From positions 1-64,000 of the forward strand of contig CAYSRG010000006.1 of the NCBI GenBank assembly GCA_964433555.1: a stretch of DNA of 64,000 nt. Direction: 5' to 3'. The DNA comes from Stramentimicrobium sp964433555. Its GTDB lineage: Bacteria > Atribacterota > Phoenicimicrobiia > Phoenicimicrobiales > Stramentimicrobiaceae. Shown in pieces: positions 46,006-55,549 of the stretch. The position numbers were made by a program, and so were the translations under genes. The stretch's first letter is position 1. Each line of letters opens with the position of its first letter. Under the pieces are notes generated by a model. That model worked only from the letters and a program-made list of their open reading frames with translations. It had not been told where the DNA came from and made no database searches.

Positions 46006-47106
46006 TTATTTGCTAGAAATTTTAGAATCTTTTTCTGAAAACTCTTTTAATATGTTAATGATAATATTTACTGCTTTTTCCATATCACCAATGGAAATAT
46101 TTTCATCCTTACTGTGAGGTAATTTACTACCCATACCCAGAACAGCTGTGGCAATTCCTTTTTCATTTAAATTAGCTGCATCAGTTCCACCGCAAATTAC
46201 TTTTGTTGTTGGTTTTAATCCCATTAATTGAATTGCCTTCTTGGCTACTTTAACTACTTCAGTATTTTCTGAGATGTGATATGCCTTTACACTATGTTTT
46301 AGCTGTATTTCTGTTTTAGCTCCTCTTGCTTTAGCTACAGTTTGGAAAGTTTTTTGTATCAAACGACTTTGTTCCAGACATCTCTTATGCTTCTGACTAC
46401 GACACTCTATCTGAATTATTGCCTTTTCTGGAACAGCATTTAATACCTGGCCACCTTTAATTAATCCAATATTAACAGTTGTTATAGGATCAATCCAACC
46501 AGTTCTTAAGAGAGTAATAGCCTGAGCAGCAACTTCAATAGCAGAAATACCATGTTCTGGTTCTACGGCATGAGCTGCTTTTCCGATAATTTTGATAGTC
46601 ATTTCTATACGGGAAGGTCCTCCGATAATTATTTCATCTAAAGCCTCTGTATCAAGAACATATCCTTTTTTTGCTTCTAGTAAACTATCATCTAACAAGC
46701 TTGAACCTGATAATCCTACCTCTTCCTCACGAGTAATCAAAATTTCTACCGGGGGATACTGGGAAGCTGTTTGTAAAGCTATTAAGACTTCGGCAATACC
46801 TGCCTTATCATCTGCCCCTAATATAGTATCTCCCTTGGAACGAATAACCCCTTTTACCAGGACTGGTTCAATTCCTTTCCCAGGCTTTACCGTATCAGCA
46901 TGACAGCAAAATAAAATTGGTTCTGATTGCAGGCTATTCCTTGCTTTTACTCTAATAATTAAATTACCATAACTATCATATTGTGTTTGGGCTCCAATTT
47001 CTTTTTGAAATAGATTCTCCAGAAATTTTAGAAATTCTTGCTCCTCTCCTGATTCACTGTCAATCTTAACCATCTGAAAAAAATACTGCATTATATTTTT
47101 TGACAT
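46006..47106 (-). CDS. M20 family metallopeptidase (PepT-like)
   Basis: A 366-residue zinc peptidase. Metal ligands and catalytic residues are visible: CCHADTV, GADDKAG, REEEVG, LDTEALD and the late His in KLPHSKDEN. A dimerisation insert follows LDTE. PepT-type tripeptidases share this layout. Substrate not determined. No signal peptide, so cytoplasmic. Single gene on the minus strand. Confidence 0.87.
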   Translation of the reverse strand: MSKNIMQYFFQMVKIDSESGEEQEFLKFLENLFQKEIGAQTQYDSYGNLIIRVKARNSLQSEPILFCCHADTVKPGKGIEPVLVKGVIRSKGDTILGADDKAGIAEVLIALQTASQYPPVEILITREEEVGLSGSSLLDDSLLEAKKGYVLDTEALDEIIIGGPSRIEMTIKIIGKAAHAVEPEHGISAIEVAAQAITLLRTGWIDPITTVNIGLIKGGQVLNAVPEKAIIQIECRSQKHKRCLEQSRLIQKTFQTVAKARGAKTEIQLKHSVKAYHISENTEVVKVAKKAIQLMGLKPTTKVICGGTDAANLNEKGIATAVLGMGSKLPHSKDENISIGDMEKAVNIIINILKEFSEKDSKISSK

Positions 47107-47254
47107 TGTCTACTCTTTCTATATTATTTCTATCTTTGTCCGATGATGGTAATATATTTATTTAGTTATGTCTGCCTTCTTTATTTCTTAAAAAACAATG
47201 TATGCCTTCAGAACCTATTATTATTTTCCTGGTAATACTATTATAATTCACTAA

Positions 47255-48355
47255 CTACACCAATGTCTTCTCACTCTCAGGATCAAAGATATGGGTTTTT
47301 GGCATCTCCAGAGCTACCTCCATCTCATCTCCTACCTTCTTGCGGGTACGGCTATCTAATTTGGCTACCATCTGATGTTTATCGGAAACTAAGTTAAACA
47401 GTACCTCATCCCCCAGTGGTTCAATAACCTCAATCTTGGATTTAATAGTATTATCTTCAGTAGCCTCCGGGTAAAACTGTTTATCATGAAAGTCTTCAGG
47501 ACGTACTCCGAAGGTGACCTTTTTACCATCATAAGAAGAGATGGCCTGATGAAATTCTGAAGGCAGTTTCACCTGGAAGCTCTCGGCATCGATAAAGTAA
47601 GTCGAGCCTTTCTTGAGCAAGGTACTGGGGAAGAAGTTCATAGCTGGAGAGCCAATAAAACCGGCAACAAACTGATTGGTCGGCTCTTTATAGACATCTA
47701 AGGGAGGTCCAGCCTGCTGTAGTCTACCCTCATTTAGAATAAAGATACGGGAGGCCATAGTCATAGCCTCAATCTGGTCATGGGTCACATAAATGATGGT
47801 AGCCTCCAGGCGATTATGGAGTTTGGATATCTCGGCACGCATAGCCACACGAAGCTTGGCATCTAAGTTAGAAAGCGGCTCATCAAAGAGAAAGACCTTG
47901 GGTTTGCGTACGATAGCCCGACCTACTGCTACCCGTTGCCGTTGACCACCGGAGAGTTCCTTGGGACGTCGCTTGAGTAGTTTTTCGATACCCAGTATCT
48001 CGGCTGCCTCATGAACACGAGCATCTATCTCATCTTTGGGGAATTTACGCAATTTTAAACCAAAAGCCATATTGTTGTAGACATCCATATGGGGATAGAG
48101 GGCATAATTCTGAAAGACCATGGCAATGTCACGGTCTTTGGGGGGAATATCATTAACCAGTCGATCTCCAATGTAAATCTCACCAGAGGTTACCTCCTCC
48201 AGACCTGCTATGGCGCGTAAGGTAGTGCTTTTACCGCAGCCGGAGGGACCGACTAAGACGGCAAATTCCTTATCTTCAATATCAATACTGATATCATCAA
48301 CTGCTATGACATCTTTAAATTTTTTGGTAACATTTTTCAAAATTACTTTGGCCAT
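47255..48355 (-). CDS. MsmK/UgpC-type sugar ABC transporter ATPase
   Basis: A 366-residue ATPase with Walker A GPSGCGKST, Q-loop MVFQNYALYPHM, signature ELSGGQRQR, Walker B VFLFDEPLSNLD and a C-terminal TOBE regulatory domain (GVRPEDF). It is the only CUT1-type ATPase in the window, although two CUT1 permease sets lack their own; like MsmX of Bacillus it may energise both. It follows the ROK gene and has its own candidate promoter at 48411-48438. AGGAGG precedes the ATG. Confidence 0.9.
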   Translation of the reverse strand: MAKVILKNVTKKFKDVIAVDDISIDIEDKEFAVLVGPSGCGKSTTLRAIAGLEEVTSGEIYIGDRLVNDIPPKDRDIAMVFQNYALYPHMDVYNNMAFGLKLRKFPKDEIDARVHEAAEILGIEKLLKRRPKELSGGQRQRVAVGRAIVRKPKVFLFDEPLSNLDAKLRVAMRAEISKLHNRLEATIIYVTHDQIEAMTMASRIFILNEGRLQQAGPPLDVYKEPTNQFVAGFIGSPAMNFFPSTLLKKGSTYFIDAESFQVKLPSEFHQAISSYDGKKVTFGVRPEDFHDKQFYPEATEDNTIKSKIEVIEPLGDEVLFNLVSDKHQMVAKLDSRTRKKVGDEMEVALEMPKTHIFDPESEKTLV

Positions 48356-48410
48356 ATAAGACCTCCTTAAAACAAATAAATTATAGAATTATTTTTAGCA
48401 TTGCTCTATT

Positions 48411-48438
48411 ATTATAGCAAATTGACTATTTATATCAA
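48411..48438 (-). promoter_or_regulatory. Candidate promoter for the MsmK-like ATPase gene
   Basis: On the minus strand TTGATA (48433-48438), 16-base spacer, TATAAT (48411-48416). The -35 box lies within the end of the ROK gene. Confidence 0.5.
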
Positions 48439-49427
48439 TCAAAATTCCACAACAGAGCAGCTGCTCCAATTACCCCAGCATATTCGCCTAACTGTCCAAA
48501 AACAACTTTTAGGTCTACTAAATGAGAACTCATTGCCCTGGAAACCACAATTTCCTTTAAAGGATTGAGTAATTTTTCACCTTCATTTGTTATTCCTCCA
48601 ACCAGAACAATCATTTCTGGATTTAAAGTATTTACCAGAATGGCAATCCCGATACCTAAATACTCAATTGCCTCCTCTACAATATCCTTTACTATTGCAT
48701 TTCCCTGGCGAGCTAATTCAAATATTCTTACCAGACTAATATCATCTAAATTACCAAGAGATAAATAATCCTGATTATCCGTCTTTAACTCCTCAATTCT
48801 TTTATAAATCCTATTTTTAATACCAGCAGCTGAGGAATAAGCTTCTAAACAGCCATTTTTACCACAATTACAACGAGGCCCATCTTTATTGACAATGATA
48901 TGGCCTATTTCTCCCGCCACATTATTTTTGCCATGATATATTTTTCCGCAGAGAATTAATCCACTTCCAATGCCAGTACCCAATGTCAGGCAAATTATAT
49001 CATCAATACCCTGTGCTACACCAAAAATTCTTTCTCCCCAGGCAGCTACATTGGCATCATTTTCGATAATCACTGGTATTTTAAATTCTTCTTTTATAAT
49101 GTTGGCCAGTGGAACTTCTTTCCACCCCGGCAAATTAGGCGCATAATGGATTATCCCTTTCTTATAATCCAGAGGGCCAGGAGCGCCTATGCCAATACCA
49201 ACTATATCATTAATTTTTAAACCACTTTGGTGGATTATCTGTTGAATACTATGTTTGATTCTGCCAATAGTTAATTCTTTCCCCTGCTCAGCATGGGTGG
49301 GTATCTTCATATGCTTTTTAATTTCCCCATCTTTACTGACCAAAGCAATATTGACCTTAGTCCCTCCCAGATCAACACCGATAGCTAATTTGTTTTCTCC
49401 TTTAAGGTAATTGCTTGACCTGTTCAT
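48435..49427 (-). CDS. ROK family glucokinase-like sugar kinase
   Basis: A 330-residue ROK kinase without a DNA-binding domain. N-terminal ATP site GVDLGGTKVN, substrate motif GIGAPGPLD, and the zinc site CNCGKNGCLEAY are intact. It probably phosphorylates glucose released from imported alpha-glucosides. It directly follows the MalG-type permease gene (9-base gap) and precedes the MsmK-like ATPase. Confidence 0.88.
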   Translation of the reverse strand: MNRSSNYLKGENKLAIGVDLGGTKVNIALVSKDGEIKKHMKIPTHAEQGKELTIGRIKHSIQQIIHQSGLKINDIVGIGIGAPGPLDYKKGIIHYAPNLPGWKEVPLANIIKEEFKIPVIIENDANVAAWGERIFGVAQGIDDIICLTLGTGIGSGLILCGKIYHGKNNVAGEIGHIIVNKDGPRCNCGKNGCLEAYSSAAGIKNRIYKRIEELKTDNQDYLSLGNLDDISLVRIFELARQGNAIVKDIVEEAIEYLGIGIAILVNTLNPEMIVLVGGITNEGEKLLNPLKEIVVSRAMSSHLVDLKVVFGQLGEYAGVIGAAALLWNFD

Positions 49428-49436
49428 TTATCTTTG

Positions 49437-50297
49437 TTAACCCTTTACTGAACCAGCTAAAATTCCTCTTACAAAATAACGTTGTAGGCTTAAAAATACT
49501 ATTAATGGTAATGCCATTGAAATAAAGGCAGCTGCTGTCAATAATTCCCAATTTTGTCCATAGGAACCAACCAGGGCACTAATTCTGACTGTTAACGGAG
49601 CCACATCCGGCGTTCCTCCTAAATAAACCAATGCCACTAATAAATCATTCCATACCCAGATAAATTGAAAAATGGCTATAGAGGCAATTGCTGGTACTGA
49701 TAATGGTAAAACAATACTTTTAAAAATTTGAAATGGAGTAGCGCCATCAATGGTTGATGACTCAAATATTTCGCTGGGTAATCCGGATATATAGTTATAC
49801 ATTAGATAAATGACTAAAGGCAGACCATATCCCGCATGAGCCAGCCAAATCCCTAAAAAAGAACCTGATAAACCAAGTTTATTGAATATCCTTAAAATAG
49901 GTATCAAAGTCATTTGTAATGGTACTACCAACAATCCTACAAAAAGCATAAAGAAAAAACGTCTACCCCAAAATTCCATCCAGGCAAAAGCATAGGCAGC
50001 AAAAGAGGCAATTATTATTGGTAATATACAGGCTGGTAAAGTTATAGTAAGGGTATTTATAAAAGCTCTTCCTATCCCAATTTTTGTTATTACATCCTGA
50101 TAATTTTCAAGGGTAAATTGAGTAAAGTTAAAAGGATGGATTAAAACTGTCCACCAACCAGTGGAGGCAACTGCAGAAGAAGGACGAAAAGAAGTAATCA
50201 ACAAGCCCACTGTTGGAAAGACCCAGATAATAGCTACCAGGATAATGAATAAATGCATCGGAGTACTTAGTATAAATTGACTATATTTTGGTTTCAT
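49437..50297 (-). CDS. CUT1-family ABC transporter permease (MalG type), alpha-glucoside-like
   Basis: A 286-residue permease with six membrane helices. The EAA loop is ESSTIDGATPFQIFKSIVLP. It overlaps the MalF-type permease gene by four bases. The neighbouring ROK kinase and divergent trehalose synthase gene suggest a glucoside or trehalose ligand, but this is inference. Confidence 0.87.
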   Translation of the reverse strand: MKPKYSQFILSTPMHLFIILVAIIWVFPTVGLLITSFRPSSAVASTGWWTVLIHPFNFTQFTLENYQDVITKIGIGRAFINTLTITLPACILPIIIASFAAYAFAWMEFWGRRFFFMLFVGLLVVPLQMTLIPILRIFNKLGLSGSFLGIWLAHAGYGLPLVIYLMYNYISGLPSEIFESSTIDGATPFQIFKSIVLPLSVPAIASIAIFQFIWVWNDLLVALVYLGGTPDVAPLTVRISALVGSYGQNWELLTAAAFISMALPLIVFLSLQRYFVRGILAGSVKG

Positions 50298-51163
50298 CGA
50301 ACAGCCTCCTGTTCTCTAAAACGTTGAACGTTGATGATTATCATGGGAATAATAAAGAGAAGTAATAAAATTGCTATAGCACTTGCTCTACCATAGTTTC
50401 TGAATATAAACATCTCTTTATACATTCTATTTGCTATAACCTCTGTGGCAAATCCACCATTGGTCATAACATAAACAATATCAAAAACCTTTAAAACATT
50501 AATAAGCATAGTAGTTGCTACAACTGCTACAGTGGGTTTCATCAAAGGTAGAATAATCTTCCAGAAAATTCGATACTCATTAGCACCATCTACACGGGCT
50601 GCCTCCAGAAGTTCTCTGGGAATTCCCTTATAACTGGCTGAAAGTATCACTAAACAGAATCCAGTCCAGATCCATATTCCCACTATTATTAAACAGATAT
50701 TATTCAGCCAGGGACGTTGAATTAACCAGGGTATCGGTTGCACTCCTATATATGATAAAAAAGCATTGAGGATACCAATTTGTTCACTTCCCACCGGTCT
50801 ATAGGAATATACAAATTTCCATATAACACCTGCTCCTACAAATGAAATAGCCATAGGCATAAATATTATGGATTTTACCAATGATTCATAACGCACTCTA
50901 TCCAGTATCACAGCTAAAATTAAACCTAAAAAAACAGTCATGGGAACAAAGAGAGCTACCCATAATAAATTATTACGAAAGGCTGTTAGCATAGTTTCAT
51001 TGGTAAAACAATAAATATAATTAGCTAAACCAACAAATTTTTCAGATTGGGGACCAAAAAATGAAATAACAAGAGTGTGTATAGAAGGATAAATTAAAAA
51101 AAACATTAAAGTTGCTAAAGCAGGAATGACATAGAACCAGGGAGTAAACCAGCGTGTTCGCAT
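50294..51163 (-). CDS. CUT1-family ABC transporter permease (MalF type)
   Basis: A 289-residue permease of the same transporter with the EAA loop EAARVDGANEYRIFWKIILP. Its stop overlaps the MalG-type start. The binding-protein gene with its hairpin lies upstream. AAAGGAGATG precedes the start. Confidence 0.87.
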   Translation of the reverse strand: MRTRWFTPWFYVIPALATLMFFLIYPSIHTLVISFFGPQSEKFVGLANYIYCFTNETMLTAFRNNLLWVALFVPMTVFLGLILAVILDRVRYESLVKSIIFMPMAISFVGAGVIWKFVYSYRPVGSEQIGILNAFLSYIGVQPIPWLIQRPWLNNICLIIVGIWIWTGFCLVILSASYKGIPRELLEAARVDGANEYRIFWKIILPLMKPTVAVVATTMLINVLKVFDIVYVMTNGGFATEVIANRMYKEMFIFRNYGRASAIAILLLLFIIPMIIINVQRFREQEAVR

Positions 51164-51209
51164 AATAGTTCATCTCCTTTACAAACTATTTTAGTATACT
51201 ACCTCCCAC

Positions 51210-51246
51210 TTAACCATTGCCATCTTCTAAGGAAGTGGATTATTAA
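51210..51246. repeat. Copy of dispersed TTAACCATT..CCACCTTCT palindrome
   Basis: TTAACCATTGCCATCTTCT then AAGGAAGTGG, an imperfect relative of the element at 55550-55592. It lies in the gap between the binding-protein and permease genes. Confidence 0.45.
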
Positions 51247-51258
51247 GGATAATAAATT

Positions 51259-51298
51259 AATAGTTAGCTGGTCTATTTATATAAACCAGCTAACTATT
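51259..51298 (-). other. Hairpin after sugar-binding protein gene (no T-tract)
   Basis: A perfect 14-bp stem (51259-51272 and 51285-51298) with a 12-base loop, 37 bases after the binding-protein stop codon. No T-run follows on the minus strand. Same architecture as the other three binding-protein genes in the window. Confidence 0.7.
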
Positions 51299-51334
51299 TA
51301 AGTAAACTATATAGCAGAAAAAATCGCTTTAAAA

Positions 51335-52606
51335 TTATCTACGGTAAGCATCCAATGCACTTGCTTCAACCTGCATTAATACATTCATTAAAGATTCTCC
51401 ACTAACATAGTCTAGAATGCCGGTCCAGAAGGAACCAGAACCTACCGCAGCAGGCATTAAATCAGAGGCATCAAAACGGAAAACTGATGCTTCTCCTAAG
51501 AATTCAGCTGCTTTTCTGGTAATATCATCTGGATAAACCATTGGATCGACCTTCAGGTTAGGCGCCAACTTACCCAATTCACCAACCCAGATTCCCTGAG
51601 CCTGTGCAGATGCTATATACTTCATAAAAGCTCTGGCTTCCGGAGTATCATTAAACATAGCCAGCATATCTGCCGCACCTAAGGCAGGATTTCCAAATTC
51701 TTCTTTAATAGGTGGGAAAGGAAAGAAATTATAGTCTACTCCAGGCACTAAATCAGGAAAATGATCCAGGATAAAACTTTTAATAAAGGTAGCCTGTCTA
51801 TGCATATAGGCATTAGGCGGATCGGTAAATAAGGCATCAGGAGAATCACCGAAGGGAATAGTTAGAACAGCGTTTGGTCCACCATAGACATACTTTTCAC
51901 TACGAGTAATTTCCCCAAAAATTTCAAATGCCTCCACCACAATATCATTGGTCCAGGCAAGTTCATGATTAACCCAGGCATCATAGGTTTCGGGAGAAGC
52001 TATTCGTAGCATAATATCCTCTATCCAGTCAGTCCCCGGCCATCCACTTGCTGCTCCTGATTCCAAACCAATAGCCCAGGGTGTATTTCCATCAGCAACC
52101 ATTTTATCAGAAAGCACCATCAGCTCATCCCAGGTGCTGGGTATCGTGTAACCGGCAGCAGCAAACGCCTTAGGATTATACCAGATCAAACTCTTTAAAT
52201 CTGCCGAGATAAAAATGGCATGAAGGTTGCCCTGATAAGAACCTAAATCTAACCAGGCATTAGAATATTCAGATTTTAAAGCTTCTATATCCATAAAAGT
52301 AGACAGATCAATTAATTTACCATCTCTGGCAAATTCCAGCATTTGTCCTGGATTGGGCATAACAGAAACATCGGGAGGATTCCCTGCTTCCACCCTGGTA
52401 GTGAGGATAGCCGGTAAATCACGAGTACCGGTAAATTCAACTTTAATACCAGTTTCTGCTTCAAAGGGTGCTACCATTTTAGCAAAGGCATCAGCCTCGG
52501 CACCAGTCCATACTCCCATGACAGTGACACTCTGTCCAGCTGCAGTGGACACACTTACCAGAAATGACAGACATATTAACATAATAATAAGATTAAACTT
52601 TTTCAA
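51335..52606 (-). CDS. CUT1-family sugar-binding protein (alpha-glucoside/trehalose-like)
   Basis: A 423-residue family-1 binding protein with a signal peptide (MKKFNLIIMLICLSFLVS, then VSTAAGQ) and no lipobox. The mature domain opens VTVMGVWTGAEADAF and includes TSTWDELMVLSD-like and KYIASAQAQGIWVG segments, as in AglE/trehalose-type binding proteins. First gene of its operon; a promoter candidate lies at 52765-52793. The ligand is unproven. Confidence 0.86.
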   Translation of the reverse strand: MKKFNLIIMLICLSFLVSVSTAAGQSVTVMGVWTGAEADAFAKMVAPFEAETGIKVEFTGTRDLPAILTTRVEAGNPPDVSVMPNPGQMLEFARDGKLIDLSTFMDIEALKSEYSNAWLDLGSYQGNLHAIFISADLKSLIWYNPKAFAAAGYTIPSTWDELMVLSDKMVADGNTPWAIGLESGAASGWPGTDWIEDIMLRIASPETYDAWVNHELAWTNDIVVEAFEIFGEITRSEKYVYGGPNAVLTIPFGDSPDALFTDPPNAYMHRQATFIKSFILDHFPDLVPGVDYNFFPFPPIKEEFGNPALGAADMLAMFNDTPEARAFMKYIASAQAQGIWVGELGKLAPNLKVDPMVYPDDITRKAAEFLGEASVFRFDASDLMPAAVGSGSFWTGILDYVSGESLMNVLMQVEASALDAYRR

Positions 52607-52764
52607 GATAAATAACCCCCTTTTTTATTAATAAATTTATTATCTCAAAAGCTAAAATTAGTTATAGATGAATTCCCCTCCTTTCCTGTTGGTATATTAT
52701 TTATGAAGAATATCTCTTGAATGGATAATTTCAGATAGATTAAATTGTTTTTACTTTAATATTA

Positions 52765-52793
52765 ATAATATAATAAATTCACCTGTTATGCAA
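52765..52793 (-). promoter_or_regulatory. Candidate promoter for the alpha-glucoside-type operon
   Basis: On the minus strand TTGCAT (52788-52793), 17-base spacer, TATTAT (52765-52770), reading toward the binding-protein gene. The rest of the divergent gap 52607-53161 shows no gene. Confidence 0.5.
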
Positions 52794-53161
52794 GTAAACA
52801 GCATAGCCACCTAGTGAGCTTTTTTAATAATACTTTAAAACAGCCTTGAACTTTTATAAGCCACTTTTTTATTATTTTATCTTTTAATCTTTCCACTATC
52901 CTTAAAACAAATATCTAATAACATTACTATCACATAAAGTTTACAGTATAGATTATTTAGCTAACATTTCTCTATCTTTATGTTTAAATAATTTTATTCA
53001 ACCATTCTTACCTACATTTTAAACAGGCCATAACAAGAAAAGGTTGCCAAGAAATAATATGATGGGGTAACTCTATTTTAATCGAAATGAAAAATATGTT
53101 AAAATGTAAATACAAATCATTACAATTAATTATATTAGTAATATTTGAAGGTACTTCTATT

Positions 53162-55390
53162 ATGTCCCGTATAATTATAGTATCCAACCGTCTTCCCGTT
53201 ACTATAAAAAAAAACAAAGATAAGCTAACTTATCAGCAAAGCGTAGGTGGTCTGGCAACTGGTATTTCTTCTTTACAAAAAGAGCATGAGTGCTTATGGG
53301 TTGGTTGGCCTGGTATAGCCAGGGATGGGCTCGATAATGAACAAAAAGATGACTTACTGGAAAAGTTGGATAAAATGGGAAACTATCCGGTCTTTTTATC
53401 CCAAACACATATCGAAGAGTATTACAATGGCTTCTGTAATAAGACTATCTGGTCTTTATTTCATTGCTTTACTCAATTTACTGTTTATGAAAACTACTTA
53501 TGGGAATCCTACCGGCGAGTAAACCAGATCTTTTGTCAAACAATTCTTGATATAATTAAACCAGATGATCTTATCTGGATCCATGATTATCATCTTATGT
53601 TGCTACCGAATTTATTAAGAAAAAGGATGCCTGATTTAACTATTGGATTCTTCCTACATATCCCCTTCCCCCCTACTGAAATCTTTCGACTACTACCCTG
53701 GCGGAGAGAGATATTGGAGGGATTGATGGGTGCTGATCTGATTGGTTTTCACACCTATGATTATGTACGCAACTTTCTCGATTCAATTCTACGCTTACGT
53801 GGATATGAAAATAGTCTGGGTTTCATCAATTATCAAAATCGTATAATAAAAGTAGATTCTTTCCCAATGGGGATTGATTTTGACCGATATTATAATTCTT
53901 CAGAACAGATGAAAACAAAGCAAGAAATTAAAAAAATAAAGAATAAAATAAAAAAATATAAAGTCATAATCTCAGTTGATCGCTTAGATTATACTAAAGG
54001 CATTCTAGAAAGATTAAGAGCTTTTTCTGCCTTTCTGGAGGATAATCCGGAATACTGGGAGAAGGTGGTTATGATTCTGGTAGCAGTCCCTTCCCGTACT
54101 GCCGTCAGTCAATATCAGCAATTAAAACAACAGGTTGACGAGATGATTGGCCATATAAATGGGCAATTTGGAAAATTAGGCTGGTCACCCATCTGGTATT
54201 TATACCGTTCATTACCTTTCCACGAACTAACGGCTCTTTATTATATTGGTGACATAGCCTTAATAACTCCCCTTAAAGATGGTATGAATCTAATCGCCAA
54301 AGAATATATTGCTACCAAAAAAGATACTCCGGGAGTCCTTATTTTAAGCGAAATGGCTGGTGCTGGTAATGAAATGGGAGAGGCACTTATTGTTAATCCC
54401 AATAATAGGACCCAGATTTCCTGGGCTTTAAAGTATGCTTTAAATATGGAAGAAAAAGAGCAACAAAAAAGAATCTTATATTTACAAAGACGTTTAAAAA
54501 ATTATGATGTTAAAAAATGGGCAGATGATTTTAAAGAAAGTTTAATCAAAATTAAAAGTGAACAGAAGAATCTGGCCGCTAAATATTTATCACCAAAAAA
54601 TAGATTAAAAATAATTAAAGATTATCAACAGAGTTATCAACGCTTATTCTTAATAGATTATGATGGCACTCTTGTTCCTTATCATTTTAAATTCAAGCAA
54701 TCCAGCCCTTCGCAAGACATTCTTGACACTATTCAATTGCTCAACCGAGATCCTGGAAATAAGGTAGTCATCGTTAGCGGCAGAGAAAAAAACATTTTAG
54801 AAAATTGGTTTAAACATGTTGAGGTAGACTTGATTGCTGAACATGGAGCATGGCTAAAAAAGAATTCTAATGATTGGAAAACTATTGAACCATTAAAAAA
54901 AGAATGGAAAGAGCAGATTAGACCCATTTTAGAATTATACACTAATCGAACACCGGGTTCTTTTATCCAAGAAAAAGAATATTCGCTGGTCTGGCATTAT
55001 ATTAATACAGAACCTACATTTGGTCGTACGCGAGCATTGGAACTAATGGATTCCCTCACTTATCTTACTTCTAACCTCAATTTAGAGGTAAACCATGGAG
55101 AAAAAGTTATCGAAATTAAAGCAGCAGGAATTAACAAAGGGATTACTGCCTATCAATGGATATCAGAGAAAAAATGGGATTTTATAATGGCAATCGGAGA
55201 TGACTGGTCTGATGAAGATACTTTTTCTCATTTACCAGCTTCAGCTTACTCTATCAAAGTTGGTCCAGGTATTTCTCAATCGAAATACAATATCCATTCT
55301 TCCACTGAAGTCCGTGCTCTATTAAAAGAATTAGCTAAAAATCATAGTAAACATCGCACACGCAAAGCGGATGTCTTTAAGAACCTCTAA
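53162..55390 (+). CDS. Fused trehalose-6-phosphate synthase / phosphatase
   Basis: A bifunctional enzyme of about 742 residues. Residues 1-470 are OtsA-like glycosyltransferase (SRIIIVSNRLPVTI, GGLATGISSLQ, HDYHLML, GADLIGFHTYDY, SVDRLDYTKGI). Residues about 500-740 are OtsB-like HAD phosphatase (LIDYDGTLVPY, IVSGR, AEHGAWL, IGDDWSDEDTF). It makes trehalose from a nucleotide-glucose and glucose-6-phosphate. The ATG at 53162 follows GAAGG; a longer frame to 53087 adds an unrelated tail. It is divergent from the sugar transporter operon. A terminator overlaps the stop. Confidence 0.92.
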   Translation: MSRIIIVSNRLPVTIKKNKDKLTYQQSVGGLATGISSLQKEHECLWVGWPGIARDGLDNEQKDDLLEKLDKMGNYPVFLSQTHIEEYYNGFCNKTIWSLFHCFTQFTVYENYLWESYRRVNQIFCQTILDIIKPDDLIWIHDYHLMLLPNLLRKRMPDLTIGFFLHIPFPPTEIFRLLPWRREILEGLMGADLIGFHTYDYVRNFLDSILRLRGYENSLGFINYQNRIIKVDSFPMGIDFDRYYNSSEQMKTKQEIKKIKNKIKKYKVIISVDRLDYTKGILERLRAFSAFLEDNPEYWEKVVMILVAVPSRTAVSQYQQLKQQVDEMIGHINGQFGKLGWSPIWYLYRSLPFHELTALYYIGDIALITPLKDGMNLIAKEYIATKKDTPGVLILSEMAGAGNEMGEALIVNPNNRTQISWALKYALNMEEKEQQKRILYLQRRLKNYDVKKWADDFKESLIKIKSEQKNLAAKYLSPKNRLKIIKDYQQSYQRLFLIDYDGTLVPYHFKFKQSSPSQDILDTIQLLNRDPGNKVVIVSGREKNILENWFKHVEVDLIAEHGAWLKKNSNDWKTIEPLKKEWKEQIRPILELYTNRTPGSFIQEKEYSLVWHYINTEPTFGRTRALELMDSLTYLTSNLNLEVNHGEKVIEIKAAGINKGITAYQWISEKKWDFIMAIGDDWSDEDTFSHLPASAYSIKVGPGISQSKYNIHSSTEVRALLKELAKNHSKHRTRKADVFKNL

Positions 55391-55409
55391 AAGAGGTTTG
55401 ACTTTTTTT
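55382..55409 (+). terminator. Intrinsic terminator of the trehalose synthase gene
   Basis: AACCTCT-AAA-AGAGGTT stem, then TGAC and a run of seven T. The stop codon of the gene lies inside the stem. Confidence 0.75.
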
Positions 55410-55549
55410 GTTTACTTTTGTTCTGCTCTTTTTCTGGCAATTTTATTGAACTATAATATTGCTAAGTGATACACCTTCCTTACGTTAGAGTTCAGGTATA
55501 AAAGGTCCTATAGTTTTTCTTAATCTTTTTCCATATAAAACCAATTCAT

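Noticed and set aside
46592..46903. 103-codon plus-strand open frame
   Set aside because: Antisense to the M20 peptidase, whose metal motifs lie there.
53008..53408. Minus-strand open frames at the start of the trehalose synthase gene
   Set aside because: Opposite to the conserved OtsA N-terminus; no ribosome site and no family.
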